A stretch of DNA of 63,881 nucleotides from Bacillus sp. 522_BSPC (GCF_001076885.1 NZ_JVDT01000122.1:1-63881); one strand, 5' to 3'; positions 17,964-27,036 are shown, counted from the stretch's first letter. The notes: generated from the letters alone by a model not told the origin. Program-made: numbers and translations.

Positions 17964-18506
17964 TTATTTTTCGTCTTCTTTTTTTGGTACTAAATGAAAT
18001 ATTTCATGTGATTCCAAACTATCTACAAACCGATCTAGCCAATTATAGTAATTGATTGCATAATTTAATTTTTCTAAGTCATTTTCCGCATCTTTCTTAA
18101 CATCTTCAGAAATATCGTCTTTATTTATTAAGACTCTTAATTCATTAATGGACTTTTCAATGGCATACACATTTTCCGTAATTGCCAATCTCCATTTGAT
18201 CGTGAAAAAATCGATAAATGATTGATACCAATCTTCTTCCGCCTTATATAAATCTTTTCGAACACCTTTTCGCCAAACTTTGTCCACCATTTTCAATTCA
18301 AGTAATGTTCGAACCGATGTACTCATACTGGTTTTACTCATCCCCAGCTCTTCTTTCATTTCGTCAAGAGTCATTGGGTCTTGCTGGAACAATAACATCC
18401 CATATAATCTACCAATTGATTCTGTTACACCATATAAATCCATATTTTGTGCTACAGAATCAATTACTCTCTCTCGAGCAATATTTAACTGCTCCCTATC
18501 CGTCAT
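17964..18506 (-). CDS. GbsR-family regulator, divergent from opuA
   Basis: A 180-residue MarR-like winged-helix regulator of the GbsR/OpcR group. The N-terminal region (YGVTESIGRLYGMLLFQQDP) and the recognition helix (GMSKTSMSTSVRTLLEL) match that family, whose members repress choline and glycine betaine uptake or synthesis genes in Bacilli. It is divergently placed from opuAA-AB-AC, so control of this transporter is the likely role. A perfect palindrome at 18538-18558 lies 32 bases before its start and could be the operator. It is transcribed alone and ends at a strong terminator. Confidence 0.9.
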   Translation of the reverse strand: MTDREQLNIARERVIDSVAQNMDLYGVTESIGRLYGMLLFQQDPMTLDEMKEELGMSKTSMSTSVRTLLELKMVDKVWRKGVRKDLYKAEEDWYQSFIDFFTIKWRLAITENVYAIEKSINELRVLINKDDISEDVKKDAENDLEKLNYAINYYNWLDRFVDSLESHEIFHLVPKKEDEK

Positions 18507-18537
18507 TTATCATTCACATCCATATTTTATGTTTACT

Positions 18538-18558
18538 TAATCATTTTAATAATGATTA
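18538..18558. promoter_or_regulatory. Palindromic operator candidate for the GbsR-type regulator
   Basis: TAATCATT (18538-18545) and AATGATTA (18551-18558) are perfect inverted repeats with a TTAAT spacer. Two direct AATAATCA copies follow within 40 bases. The position in the divergent opuA/regulator region fits autoregulation. Confidence 0.45.
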
Positions 18559-18758
18559 TTTCAATAATCAAGGTGAATCAATAATCAAAAACTTAAATGT
18601 ATATTCTGTTTATAGATTAACATGAATGAAAAAAAAGTAAAGTAACATCAACTATAGGAAAAGGAAGCATTTGGGCGCATTATTAAGAATTAAGCACCTA
18701 CAGTTCGTTCAGTTTTTTCTGTACGTTCAGAATGAATGATTTCAACTGATTATACCGT

Positions 18759-18788
18759 TTGAAATACTTGCTAATTATCTCCTATAAT
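18759..18788 (+). promoter_or_regulatory. Sigma-A promoter of the opuA operon
   Basis: TTGAAA (18759-18764) and TATAAT (18783-18788) are 18 bases apart. The start codon of opuAA follows 51 bases downstream. Confidence 0.65.
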
Positions 18789-18839
18789 AAGTGAGGGCTC
18801 GATATACAATAGAGCGGTTAGAATTAAAGAGGTGAAAAA

Positions 18840-20084
18840 ATGGAAAGTATGGCAAAATTAAAAATCGAAAATGTAACAAAAATTTTCGGGAAAAATGCAA
18901 AAAAGGCCATTCAGCTATTAAATAATGGTGAATCAAAAAAAGATATTCTTAAAAAAACAGGAGCAACAGTCGGGGTAAATAAGGCTAGTTTTGAAGTGAA
19001 TCCTGGAGAGATATTTGTAATCATGGGACTTTCAGGAAGTGGTAAATCAACATTAGTTCGTATGTTTAACCGTCTGATTGATCCAACCATCGGGAATATT
19101 TATATTGATGGGAAAGACATTGTACGTATGTCTAAAGAAGAGTTACGCAATGTTCGTAGAGAAAAAGTAAGCATGGTCTTTCAGAAATTTGCATTACTTC
19201 CCCATCGAACAATCTTAGAAAATGCTGAATTTGGTTTAGAAATTCAAGGTGTAGATAAAGCGACTCGCAAAGAACAAGCCTTAGAAGCTCTTAAACTAGT
19301 TGGTTTAACAGGTTACGAAAATCAATATCCAGACCAACTAAGTGGCGGGATGCAACAAAGGGTAGGTCTTGCTCGTGCATTGGCAAATGATCCAGATATT
19401 CTTTTAATGGATGAAGCATTTAGCGCACTTGATCCTTTAATTCGTAAAGATATGCAGGACGAGTTATTAGACCTGCAATCAAATATGGAAAAAACAATCA
19501 TATTTATTACACATGATTTAGATGAAGCATTGCGAATTGGTGATCGAATCGCATTAATGAAGGATGGGTCTATTGTCCAAGTAGGAACGCCTGAAGAAAT
19601 TTTAATGAATCCTTCCAATGATTATGTAGAACGATTTGTCGAAGATGTTGATTTATCGAAAGTTTTAACGGCAAATCACATAATGAAACGTGCAGAGGCA
19701 GTCAATATAGAAAAAGGTCCTCGTGTTGCATTACAAATGATGAAGAAACTCGGAATCTCAAGTATCTATGTTGTAAATAAACGTAGAGAGCTTCTTGGAG
19801 CAATTACTGCCGATGATGCACGTATAGCCAGCGAAAAAAATGAAGGAATCGAAGCCATCTTACAAAAAGATGTTATTACGGTAACAGGTGATACATTATT
19901 ATCTGACCTATTCGATAAAGTTTCCACTGCAATCATTCCAGTTGCTGTTATAGATGATCAAAATAGATTAAAAGGAATTCTTGTAAGAGGTGCAGTTATT
20001 GGTGCTCTTGCTGGTAATAATGAACTTATTAATGCACCTACACCGACAGAAACCGTACCAGTTGGGGGGGAAAATAATGAATAA
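18840..20084 (+). CDS. opuAA: Glycine betaine ABC transporter ATPase OpuAA
   Basis: A 414-residue ATPase energising high-affinity glycine betaine import. Walker A GLSGSGKST (63-71), the signature LSGGMQQR, and Walker B LLMDEAFSALDP are intact. The long N-terminal insertion (AKKAIQLLNNGESKKDILKK) before the core is diagnostic of OpuAA/ProV. Two C-terminal CBS modules (about 285-400) act as ionic-strength and c-di-AMP sensors in this family. The start (MESMAK) is supported by AGAGGTG; MAKLKIE three codons on is the alternative. The stop overlaps opuAB by 8 bases, giving translational coupling. Confidence 0.95.
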   Translation: MESMAKLKIENVTKIFGKNAKKAIQLLNNGESKKDILKKTGATVGVNKASFEVNPGEIFVIMGLSGSGKSTLVRMFNRLIDPTIGNIYIDGKDIVRMSKEELRNVRREKVSMVFQKFALLPHRTILENAEFGLEIQGVDKATRKEQALEALKLVGLTGYENQYPDQLSGGMQQRVGLARALANDPDILLMDEAFSALDPLIRKDMQDELLDLQSNMEKTIIFITHDLDEALRIGDRIALMKDGSIVQVGTPEEILMNPSNDYVERFVEDVDLSKVLTANHIMKRAEAVNIEKGPRVALQMMKKLGISSIYVVNKRRELLGAITADDARIASEKNEGIEAILQKDVITVTGDTLLSDLFDKVSTAIIPVAVIDDQNRLKGILVRGAVIGALAGNNELINAPTPTETVPVGGENNE

Positions 20085-20922
20085 TCTATTTCCTAAACTG
20101 CCTGTCGCAGATTGGATCGATTCCTTTGTTGACTGGCTTACAACTACTTTTGAAGTATTATTTGATGGAATTACAGCAGTACTAGAATTTGTAGTTAATA
20201 TTATAGTTTCTTTCTTTGGATTCATTCCTCCTATTCTATTAATCATTTTATTAGCATTACTGGCTTGGAAATTAGCGAATAAGAAGATTGCACTATTTAC
20301 GCTTATAGGCTTATTACTTGTTGATAATTTAGGCTACTGGGAACCAATGATTGATACATTAGCCCTTGTTCTTTCAGCTGTATTTATCTCGATTGTTATT
20401 GGTATTCCGCTAGGCATTTGGGCTTCTCAAAACAATACAGTCCGCAATATCGTAATCCCGATATTAGACTTTATGCAGACAATGCCAGCTTTTGTATATT
20501 TAATACCGGCCATTTTCTTCTTTAGTATCGGGGTAGTGCCAGGAGTAGTTGCTTCTGTAATTTTTGCAATGCCACCTACTATACGCTTAACAATTCTTGG
20601 TATCCAACAGGTACCAAGCGATATTACAGAAGCTACCGAAAGTTTTGGTAGTACTACATCTCAAAAATTATTAAAAGTTCAATTACCACTTGCAATGCCA
20701 ACTATATTAGCTGGTATTAATCAAAGTATCATGCTTGCGCTATCAATGGTAGTAATTGCTGCAATGGTTGGTGCGCCTGGATTAGGTGCAGATGTCTATC
20801 GTGCTGTAACTCAGATTCAAATTGGTCGTGGGTTTGAAGCCGGTATTTCTATTGTAGTACTTGCAATCATTTTAGATAGAATTACCCAAAATGTGGGCAC
20901 AAAAAAAAAGGGGGCAAATTAA
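20077..20922 (+). CDS. opuAB: Glycine betaine ABC transporter permease OpuAB
   Basis: A 281-residue permease with about seven membrane helices and the transport-domain EAA loop (ITEATESFGSTTSQKLLKVQ). The N-terminal amphipathic segment (LFPKLPVADWIDSFVDWLTT) is typical of OpuAB/ProW. The start is the ATG at 20077, behind TTGGGGGGGAAA and inside the end of opuAA; the open frame extends 29 codons upstream in the wrong register of opuAA and is not used. Two copies pair with two OpuAA subunits. It is followed 1 base later by the opuAC start. Confidence 0.95.
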   Translation: MNNLFPKLPVADWIDSFVDWLTTTFEVLFDGITAVLEFVVNIIVSFFGFIPPILLIILLALLAWKLANKKIALFTLIGLLLVDNLGYWEPMIDTLALVLSAVFISIVIGIPLGIWASQNNTVRNIVIPILDFMQTMPAFVYLIPAIFFFSIGVVPGVVASVIFAMPPTIRLTILGIQQVPSDITEATESFGSTTSQKLLKVQLPLAMPTILAGINQSIMLALSMVVIAAMVGAPGLGADVYRAVTQIQIGRGFEAGISIVVLAIILDRITQNVGTKKKGAN

Positions 20923-20923
20923 T

Positions 20924-21805
20924 ATGAAAAAAATGACAAGCTTACTAGGAGCAATCACGCTTACTTTAGGGTTAGCTGCCTGTGGTTCTGACAGTGCAGA
21001 TAACGAAAATGCTACAATTGGCGAAAAGGTCGATTATGAAATTATCGGGATTGACCCTGGAGCAGGATTAATGAAAGCAACAAACCAAGCAATTAGTGAT
21101 TATGAATTAAGCGATTGGACTTTAGTAGAAGGATCAAGTGCAGCGATGACTGCCGCGCTAAAAAAAGCATATGATAAAGAAGAACCTATCATTGTAACAG
21201 GCTGGACTCCGCACTGGATGTTTACTGCCTATGATTTGAAATACTTAGAAGATCCAAAAGGCTCATATGGTGAAGATGAAAACATTCATTCCATTGTACG
21301 TAATGGCTTAAAAGAAGATATGCCAGAAGCATATGAAGTATTAGATAATTTCCATTGGACAACAGAAGATATGGGAGTTGTTATGATGGATATTTATGAA
21401 GGAGAGTCACCTGAAAAAGCAGCCGAAAGCTGGGTTGAAGAAAATGCTGATAAAGTTAGTGAATGGACTGACGGCGTTGACAGCGTTGATGGTGACAAAA
21501 TTAAAATTGGTTACGTTGCATGGGATAGCGAAATTGCAAGTACAAATGTTGTTGGCCAGGTATTAACAGATTTAGGCTATGATGTAACATTAAGTCAAGT
21601 AGAAGCAGGTCCTATGTGGACTGGTGTTGCTGACGGCAGCTTAGACGCACATATCGCTGGCTGGTTACCAATTACACATGAAGACTATGCAAGCAAATAT
21701 GAAGGCCAATTCGAAGATTTAGGCGCTAACCTAGAAGGAACAAAATTAGGACTAGTCGTACCAAGCTATATGGATATTGATTCCATTGAAGATTTGAAAG
21801 AATAA
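20924..21805 (+). CDS. opuAC: Glycine betaine-binding lipoprotein OpuAC
   Basis: A 293-residue extracellular receptor with a lipobox L-A-A-C at residues 17-20 and the substrate-binding domain of the quaternary-amine transport family. Tryptophan-containing segments (VTGWTPHWMF, NFHWTTEDMG, GPMWTGVADG) supply the aromatic cage that binds the trimethylammonium head of betaine. It delivers betaine or proline betaine to OpuAA/AB for osmoprotection. The ATG follows AAGGGGGCAAATTAAT. It ends the operon before a strong terminator. Confidence 0.95.
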   Translation: MKKMTSLLGAITLTLGLAACGSDSADNENATIGEKVDYEIIGIDPGAGLMKATNQAISDYELSDWTLVEGSSAAMTAALKKAYDKEEPIIVTGWTPHWMFTAYDLKYLEDPKGSYGEDENIHSIVRNGLKEDMPEAYEVLDNFHWTTEDMGVVMMDIYEGESPEKAAESWVEENADKVSEWTDGVDSVDGDKIKIGYVAWDSEIASTNVVGQVLTDLGYDVTLSQVEAGPMWTGVADGSLDAHIAGWLPITHEDYASKYEGQFEDLGANLEGTKLGLVVPSYMDIDSIEDLKE

Positions 21806-21815
21806 TAGCATATTG

Positions 21816-21848
21816 AAAAAGGGTCCGATTATAAATCTGACCCTTTTT
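21816..21848. terminator. Bidirectional terminator
   Basis: AAAAAGGGTC pairs with GACCCTTTTT. It ends opuAC on the plus strand and floT on the minus strand. Confidence 0.85.
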
Positions 21849-21853
21849 CTTCC

Positions 21854-23368
21854 TTATTCTGATTTATTACTTAAATTATCATTCAATTCATTAATACTTT
21901 GACGAATATTCCCTTTACCAGATAAATTCTCCAATAATTCTTTAACATCAATCCCAGCTGAAGCCTTTAAAGATTCCTGCATTGTTGACATGAGGTTTGT
22001 CGCATAGCCTGTTACTTTATTTGCTCCACCATTACTGCCATCACTTCCTGTATCAACAACTGTAATCTTATCAATATTCGCTAATGGGCTAGCCACTTGT
22101 TTTGCATATTCCGGTAACATGTCAAGCACCATATCTAAGATTGCCGCTTGGCCGTATTGTGCATATGCTTCTGCAATCTTGCGTTTCGCTTCCGCTTCTG
22201 CCAAACCTTTTAAGCGAATGATGTCTGCTTCTGTTTCCCCTTTTGCTTTTTCCGCTTCCGCTTTCGCTAAACCGTCTACACGGACTTTTTCTGCCTCGGC
22301 TTTCGCTTGTGACTCAATACGATATTGATTAGCATCTGCTTCTGCAATTTCACGACGTTTATTTGCCTCAGCTGCCTGTTCCATTGCATAGCGATCTGCA
22401 TCAGCTTTCTTTTTAACCTCTGAATCATATTGCTTTTCTCTTCTTAAAATTTCTTTTTCTTCTAATTCAATTTGTTTCTGTCTTTCAATGATCTTAATTT
22501 GCATTTCTTGTTCGGTAACTTCTTGCTTAGAACGAGCACTTTCTAAATCATACGCTTGGTCAGCACGCGCTTTTGCAATATCTTGATCTCTTCTATAATC
22601 AGCAATTTTCATTTGATTTTCTTTTTCTGCTTCGGCAATTTCCGTAGCTCTTTCTAATTCAGCCTTTTTAGCATCCTTATCTGCTTCTGCCTTTTTAATT
22701 CTTGTTTCTTTATCGGCTTCTGCAGTTGCTATGTCTGCATCTCTTTTTACTTGTGCAATACGCGGTTTACCAAGGGATTCTAAGTATCCATTTTTATCTC
22801 TTACATCTTTAATGGTAAAAGAGACAATGACCAGACCCATTTTTGCCAAGTCATGTGAAGCAACTCTTTGCACTTCTTGTGAAAACTTATCTCTATTTTT
22901 ATAAATTTCCTCTACTGTCATACTACCAAGGATAGAACGCAAATGTCCTTCTAATACTTCTCTTGCTTCGTTTTCACGATCTTGTTTGGTTTTCCCCAAA
23001 AACTGTTCAGCTGCTGTTGCGATTTCACCAATAGAACCACCAATTTTAATAATTGCTGTACCATCTGCCATTACTGGAACACCTTGCTCTGTATATACTT
23101 CAGGTGTCGAAACATCTAATTTGCTAGATAATAAGCTTAAAGGCTCTGATTGTTGGAAAACAGGGAGAATAAATGCCCCTCCGCCTCTAATGATCTTAAT
23201 TTTATTTCCAGATTCATCAACATGAACATTTTTTGATCCTAAATAGCTTCCTGTTACAATTAGCGCTTCGTCAGGTCCTGCTGTTTTATACTTTGCCATA
23301 AATATACTAATAAGTGCGATTAGTAAAATTGCTACAATTCCTATTACAATCCAAATCTCCATTTGCAT
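21854..23368 (-). CDS. floT: Flotillin-like protein FloT (YuaG)
   Basis: A 504-residue membrane scaffold protein. One N-terminal hydrophobic helix (WIVIGIVAILLIALISIFMA) anchors it, the SPFH/band-7 domain follows (about 30-200), then a long coiled region rich in EA repeats (about 200-420, typified by AEAEKAKGETEADIIRLKGL), and a C-terminal tail. Flotillins form clusters that organise fluid membrane regions and help assemble signalling and secretion complexes. AGGAGGAAAACTGG precedes the ATG. It is co-transcribed with the NfeD-like yuaF gene 27 bases upstream, from the sigma-W promoter at 23992-24020. Confidence 0.96.
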   Translation of the reverse strand: MQMEIWIVIGIVAILLIALISIFMAKYKTAGPDEALIVTGSYLGSKNVHVDESGNKIKIIRGGGAFILPVFQQSEPLSLLSSKLDVSTPEVYTEQGVPVMADGTAIIKIGGSIGEIATAAEQFLGKTKQDRENEAREVLEGHLRSILGSMTVEEIYKNRDKFSQEVQRVASHDLAKMGLVIVSFTIKDVRDKNGYLESLGKPRIAQVKRDADIATAEADKETRIKKAEADKDAKKAELERATEIAEAEKENQMKIADYRRDQDIAKARADQAYDLESARSKQEVTEQEMQIKIIERQKQIELEEKEILRREKQYDSEVKKKADADRYAMEQAAEANKRREIAEADANQYRIESQAKAEAEKVRVDGLAKAEAEKAKGETEADIIRLKGLAEAEAKRKIAEAYAQYGQAAILDMVLDMLPEYAKQVASPLANIDKITVVDTGSDGSNGGANKVTGYATNLMSTMQESLKASAGIDVKELLENLSGKGNIRQSINELNDNLSNKSE

Positions 23369-23395
23369 CCAGTTTTCCTCCTCTTATTAACTTTC

Positions 23396-23920
23396 CTAAA
23401 TTCCGTTATTACGGACTACATAAGCAACATTCTCTTTAATCTCTACTACAACCGTTTCCTCACCAAAGCCAATTTCTTCATTATAAAAGCTTGCTGCGGT
23501 CTTTGAAATATTACCGCTTATACTCTCAATTAAAATTTCTCCATATCCATCTTTCGGAATAGCAGTAATCACTCTGCCAATTCTCCCTTTTAATGATTCA
23601 TCATTGTAAACCAATGACTCCTCTGCATTGGCAAGTGGGATAAATACAAAAAAATGTAAACAGCTAGAAACAATGAGTGCAATAACTGCTGAAATAGATA
23701 GAATCATAACACTATTGATATCGGAATACTTTTCCATCAAATAGCCACTTGCTGCTAATATCGTAAAAAAAGCAAGGATTAAAGTGGGATTGAAGACACC
23801 AATATCTCCGCCAAATAAATCTGATAATAATAATGTTAAAATGACACATATTCCCGATCCTATTAATACGGTTAAATAAATGGTGGGAAGATCAAAGCCG
23901 AATATTTCCATATACATCAT
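23396..23920 (-). CDS. yuaF: NfeD-like membrane protein YuaF
   Basis: A 174-residue protein with three or four N-terminal membrane helices and a C-terminal OB-fold domain (LKGRIGRVITAIPKDGYGEI and beyond). This is the short NfeD class that partners flotillins in Bacilli. It is believed to assist FloT in membrane organisation under envelope stress. The frame opens with ATG-ATG-TAT-ATG behind a weak GGAAAGTG; the exact start among these is uncertain. The floT gene follows 27 bases downstream. Confidence 0.93.
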   Translation of the reverse strand: MMYMEIFGFDLPTIYLTVLIGSGICVILTLLLSDLFGGDIGVFNPTLILAFFTILAASGYLMEKYSDINSVMILSISAVIALIVSSCLHFFVFIPLANAEESLVYNDESLKGRIGRVITAIPKDGYGEILIESISGNISKTAASFYNEEIGFGEETVVVEIKENVAYVVRNNGI

Positions 23921-23991
23921 TCACTTTCCATTTTTTAAATTTTATTATGTGGTCACCTAATCATTCCTCCTTCATGTTATTTCTTATCAAA

Positions 23992-24020
23992 TATACGATT
24001 AGAAATTAAAAAAGGTTTCA
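23992..24020 (-). promoter_or_regulatory. Sigma-W promoter of yuaF-floT
   Basis: On the minus strand TGAAAC (24020-24015) is followed after 17 bases by CGTATA (23997-23992). This matches the sigma-W consensus, and yuaF-yuaG-yuaI is a known sigma-W operon in B. subtilis. A leader of about 65 bases contains an isolated AGGAGG near 23970 that is not followed by a long frame. Confidence 0.82.
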
Positions 24021-24378
24021 GGAATATTTATAAAAAACAAATTCACCCTATTCATTTTTCCTTTCCATATCCATTATGCCTCATATGTTGTAAGAATCGA
24101 TCTTTCTCGCAGTTCCCCTAGAGATGCTACGATTATTCAAGCGGTTCCGTTATTCTCATTAATTGCTTTTCCTATAAAAAGCAACATTCTTTTAGAAAAC
24201 ACCTTTCCTAACAATAAACTACATCAAAAAAGGGAAAACGATATTACATTCAAATTTTCGTCATCTTTATGTTTTTGTTTCATATCATAATTTAGAGGGA
24301 ATTTCATATATATCAACCTATTATTACATCTGCCATTGATACCGTTTTAGCAATTATTTTTAACGAAAAGGTGATATT
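24021..24378. other. Intergenic upstream of yuaF promoter
   Basis: AT-rich and apparently non-coding. It contains a faint trace of the repeat tail (TTTTCCTATAAAAAGCAACA at about 24169). No other feature is seen. Confidence 0.4.
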
Positions 24379-24705
24379 GTGGAGGCGCATATGAAAAGTA
24401 CGGAAAAACACGACGAAAAGAAAAATAGTATTAGCAAAAAAATCATCTATTTTTTAGGTTCCATCTTACTCTTAACTACCCTATTTGGAGGCTATATTTT
24501 CTCAGATAAATATTTTGCTAGTGAGCCCAGAACAGGAAAAGAAGAATTCGGAGAAAAAGTAGTTATCACCTTACCAAATGGAAAAAAGGTATTTACCTAC
24601 GAAAACCTAATCGTGAAAGAAGATGGCAAACTTCTTTATAAAGGGGAACGTAATACCATCGATTTATCAGGTGGAGTTGTAGTGTATGAAGATTGGAAAG
24701 ACTAG
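24379..24705 (+). CDS. Small single-pass membrane protein of unknown function (108 aa)
   Basis: A 108-residue protein with a charged cytoplasmic head (1-23), one membrane helix (about 24-44, IIYFLGSILLLTTLFGGYIF) and an extracytoplasmic domain of about 60 residues with beta-rich character (VVITLPNGKKVFTYENLIVK). I do not recognise the family. The start may be GTG at 24379 after AAAGGTG or the ATG at 24391 after GGAGG; both are plausible. It is monocistronic and ends at a clear terminator. Confidence 0.75.
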   Translation: MEAHMKSTEKHDEKKNSISKKIIYFLGSILLLTTLFGGYIFSDKYFASEPRTGKEEFGEKVVITLPNGKKVFTYENLIVKEDGKLLYKGERNTIDLSGGVVVYEDWKD

Positions 24706-24722
24706 ATTATCTTTTTCATCCT

Positions 24723-24764
24723 AAGCTGTCAAAAGACTAAAAACTAACTTTTGACAGCTTTTCT
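24723..24764 (+). terminator. Terminator of the 108-aa membrane protein gene
   Basis: AAGCTGTCAAAAG pairs with CTTTTGACAGCTT, followed by TTCTTCT. Confidence 0.75.
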
Positions 24765-24790
24765 TCTATGTATATTAAAAATGTCCCGTA

Positions 24791-25564
24791 CTAGATTAAA
24801 CCAATTTCTTTCAAACCATAAGAGAGACCGCCTTCATTCACATGTTTTGTGACCATTTTCGCAAATGGTATAACTTCTTCATGAGCATTTCCCATCGCTA
24901 TCCCCATACCTACATACGAGAGCATTTCTTTATCATTTAACCCATCTCCAAATGCCACAGCTTCCTGAGGATCGATATTTAATCTATTTAAAATTTCCAC
25001 TATTCCTGCTGCCTTTGACCCACCAGTGGGGATAACATCCATTGATAAAGGATGCCAACGTACAAAGTGAATCGTTGAAAAAGTTTCTTCATATAAATTT
25101 TCATCTTTTTCTTCACAGAAAAGCAAGCATTGATAAATATCCGCCTCCTTCCAAAAATCTTTTCGATAGGATGGCGCATTTAATTTCAATGACTGAAAGG
25201 ATTCAATAATATGAGCATGCTCTTGATGATTTGCACAGCATTCCTTACTTCCTTGAAATACTAACGGATGATCATTTTTTAAAGCAATTTGTTCTAATTT
25301 CTCTAGCGTCTCTATCGGAATCGGTTTTTTATATACCTCCTCTTTCTCATGAACAACGTACGAGCCGTTAAAAGAGATATATGATGTTAAATTTAATTCA
25401 GCTAATATATCTGAAAAGAAATACGGTGCTCTTCCTGTTGCTAAAACGATGGGAATATTGCGTTTCTTTAACTCATTAATTGCTAATTTTGCATCATGAG
25501 GTATTTTTTTCTCCTCATTCACTAACGTTCCATCTATATCTATAAAGACAATTTTATAAGCCAC
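24791..25564 (-). CDS. Cof-type HAD-IIB phosphatase
   Basis: A 257-residue haloacid-dehalogenase-fold phosphatase resembling B. subtilis YkrA. The nucleophile motif is DIDGTLV (Asp9, Asp11), motif II lies at VLATGRAPYF, and motif IV at VAFGDGLNDKEML. A type IIB cap domain fills the middle. Substrates are probably small sugar phosphates or flavin/pyridoxal phosphates; the family is promiscuous. It is cytoplasmic. It lies 17 bases downstream of the ABC ATPase gene and is probably co-transcribed with it. Confidence 0.9.
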   Translation of the reverse strand: MAYKIVFIDIDGTLVNEEKKIPHDAKLAINELKKRNIPIVLATGRAPYFFSDILAELNLTSYISFNGSYVVHEKEEVYKKPIPIETLEKLEQIALKNDHPLVFQGSKECCANHQEHAHIIESFQSLKLNAPSYRKDFWKEADIYQCLLFCEEKDENLYEETFSTIHFVRWHPLSMDVIPTGGSKAAGIVEILNRLNIDPQEAVAFGDGLNDKEMLSYVGMGIAMGNAHEEVIPFAKMVTKHVNEGGLSYGLKEIGLI

Positions 25565-25581
25565 AATCTATTCTCCCTTTC

Positions 25582-26373
25582 CTAATTTTCGATCAGTGAG
25601 CGCTTTTTTCTAGCCAAAAGCGGCCGTTCGTTATTCCAAATAACTTCAACTGGTAACGAAAAAAAGCTACTCATATTTTTGCTCGTTAATATATCCTTTG
25701 TATAGCCAGAGGAAAATTCCTTACCTTCTTTCAAGAGAAAAGAGTGGGAAAAAACTGGCAATACCTCTTCCACATGATGTGTAACATAAATGATGCTTGT
25801 GTCCTCGTTTACTATCTTTGAAATGGTGTCCAATAATTGTTCCCTTGCCAAAAAATCCAAGCCAGTTGCTGGTTCATCCAAAATAATAAGCTCCGGATCC
25901 AGCATTAATGCTCTTCCAATAAGAACCTTTTGTCTCTCACCTTGCGATAAGCTATTATATGGTCTGTCAGCATATTCCAAACTACCTAACTGCTTCATAA
26001 TAGCAATAGCTCGATTTCTGATTTCAGTTGTCGGTGACTCATATAAACCAATAGACGCATAAGCGCCACTTAGCACGATTTCAAATGCACTGTCAGATTC
26101 ATATAATTTTTGTTGCAGACGATTTGATACCAATCCAATTCTTCTTCTCAGTGCTCCCCCTAATTCAGATTTCCCAAATACCTTTCCTAGAACTTCCATC
26201 TTACCTTCTGTTGGATGATAATAGGCACAAATCATATTTAATAAAGCTGTCTTACCGGCACCATTAAGACCATATAAAATCCAATTCTCCCCTTTTTTAA
26301 TCTCCCAATTAATATGTTGTAGAATCCACTGTCCATTTCTTTTTAAGCCCACATCATCTAATTTTACAATCAT
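25582..26373 (-). CDS. ABC-transporter ATPase of the YlmA type
   Basis: A 263-residue stand-alone ATPase. Walker A is GLNGAGKTAL, the signature is LSQGERQKV, and Walker B is LIILDEPATGLDF. The opening VGLKRNGQWILQHINWEI and overall layout match B. subtilis YlmA, related to the ModF/molybdate-type ATPases. No permease lies nearby, so transport partner or cytosolic role is unknown. ATPases of this sort sometimes act in translation or DNA repair rather than transport. The HAD phosphatase gene follows closely. Confidence 0.85.
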   Translation of the reverse strand: MIVKLDDVGLKRNGQWILQHINWEIKKGENWILYGLNGAGKTALLNMICAYYHPTEGKMEVLGKVFGKSELGGALRRRIGLVSNRLQQKLYESDSAFEIVLSGAYASIGLYESPTTEIRNRAIAIMKQLGSLEYADRPYNSLSQGERQKVLIGRALMLDPELIILDEPATGLDFLAREQLLDTISKIVNEDTSIIYVTHHVEEVLPVFSHSFLLKEGKEFSSGYTKDILTSKNMSSFFSLPVEVIWNNERPLLARKKRSLIEN

Positions 26374-26501
26374 GCCAATCCTCCTATTCCCTTTTCATTT
26401 TACTAAAAATTCTCATATTATGTACAGAGAGAAATGGAGATAGCGAATATATAGAAACGAACGCATCCATGAAATGCGCTATTTTATCATTGAAAAAAAA
26501 C

Positions 26502-26555
26502 AAAAAAAGATCTAGCTTTTGTAATGTAAAGACAACAAAAGTCAGATCTTTTTTT
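26502..26555 (-). terminator. Terminator downstream of ptsH
   Basis: On the minus strand AAAAAAGATCTGACTTTTGT pairs with ACAAAAGCTAGATCTTTTTT, ending in T residues. Confidence 0.75.
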
Positions 26556-26644
26556 GTTAACATCGAAATGTAAACGCTTTAACAAAGCTACAAAAAAATA
26601 AATGAGAGTGACCCCCATTTCAGAGGGCCATTGAAGCATATAGA

Positions 26645-26911
26645 TTAACCAACTAATCCTTCTTTTTTAAGGACAGCTTCTACACCTTCTACTGCTTCTA
26701 CTTCATCTTCACCAGTTGCAGAAATAGTAATTTCTCCACCCTTTGGTACACCTAGTGACATTACGCCCATAATAGACTTTAAGTTTACAGATTTACCTTT
26801 GAACGAGATTTGCATATCAGATTTGTATTTACTAGCAGTGCTTACTAATAATGTTGCTGGTCTTGCATGAATCCCAGTTTCATCAATTACCGTAAATGTT
26901 TTTTCGCTCAT
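26645..26911 (-). CDS. ptsH: Phosphocarrier protein HPr
   Basis: An 88-residue HPr. His15 in [10 protein letters not shown] is the site phosphorylated by Enzyme I, and Ser46 in [11 protein letters not shown] is the HPr kinase site that turns HPr into the CcpA co-repressor. Because position 15 is His rather than Gln, this is HPr and not Crh. Unlike the B. subtilis ptsGHI cluster, no ptsI follows: the gene is closed by a terminator and stands alone. Either EI is encoded elsewhere or this is a second HPr. A proper ribosome binding site (TTAGGAGGCATAAC) precedes the ATG. Confidence 0.95.
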   Translation of the reverse strand: MSEKTFTVIDETGIHARPATLLVSTASKYKSDMQISFKGKSVNLKSIMGVMSLGVPKGGEITISATGEDEVEAVEGVEAVLKKEGLVG

Positions 26912-27036
26912 TGTTATGCCTCCTAAGAAAAAATTGTCTTACCTTATTATTTTAGCTGATTTTAGGAGTTAATACTAACTTTTTTTTCATCTTTTTCTTT
27001 TTTTGCCTTTATCTTTATCTTCATGACTGTTTTTTC

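Noticed and set aside
22119-22328. Open frame antisense to floT
   Set aside because: It is a shadow of the EA-rich coiled region of floT, whose biased codons keep the opposite strand open.
26569-26584. cre-like sequence TGTAAACGCTTTAACA
   Set aside because: It lies downstream of ptsH and its candidate terminator, where CcpA binding would not obviously control a promoter; one mismatch to consensus. Probably chance.
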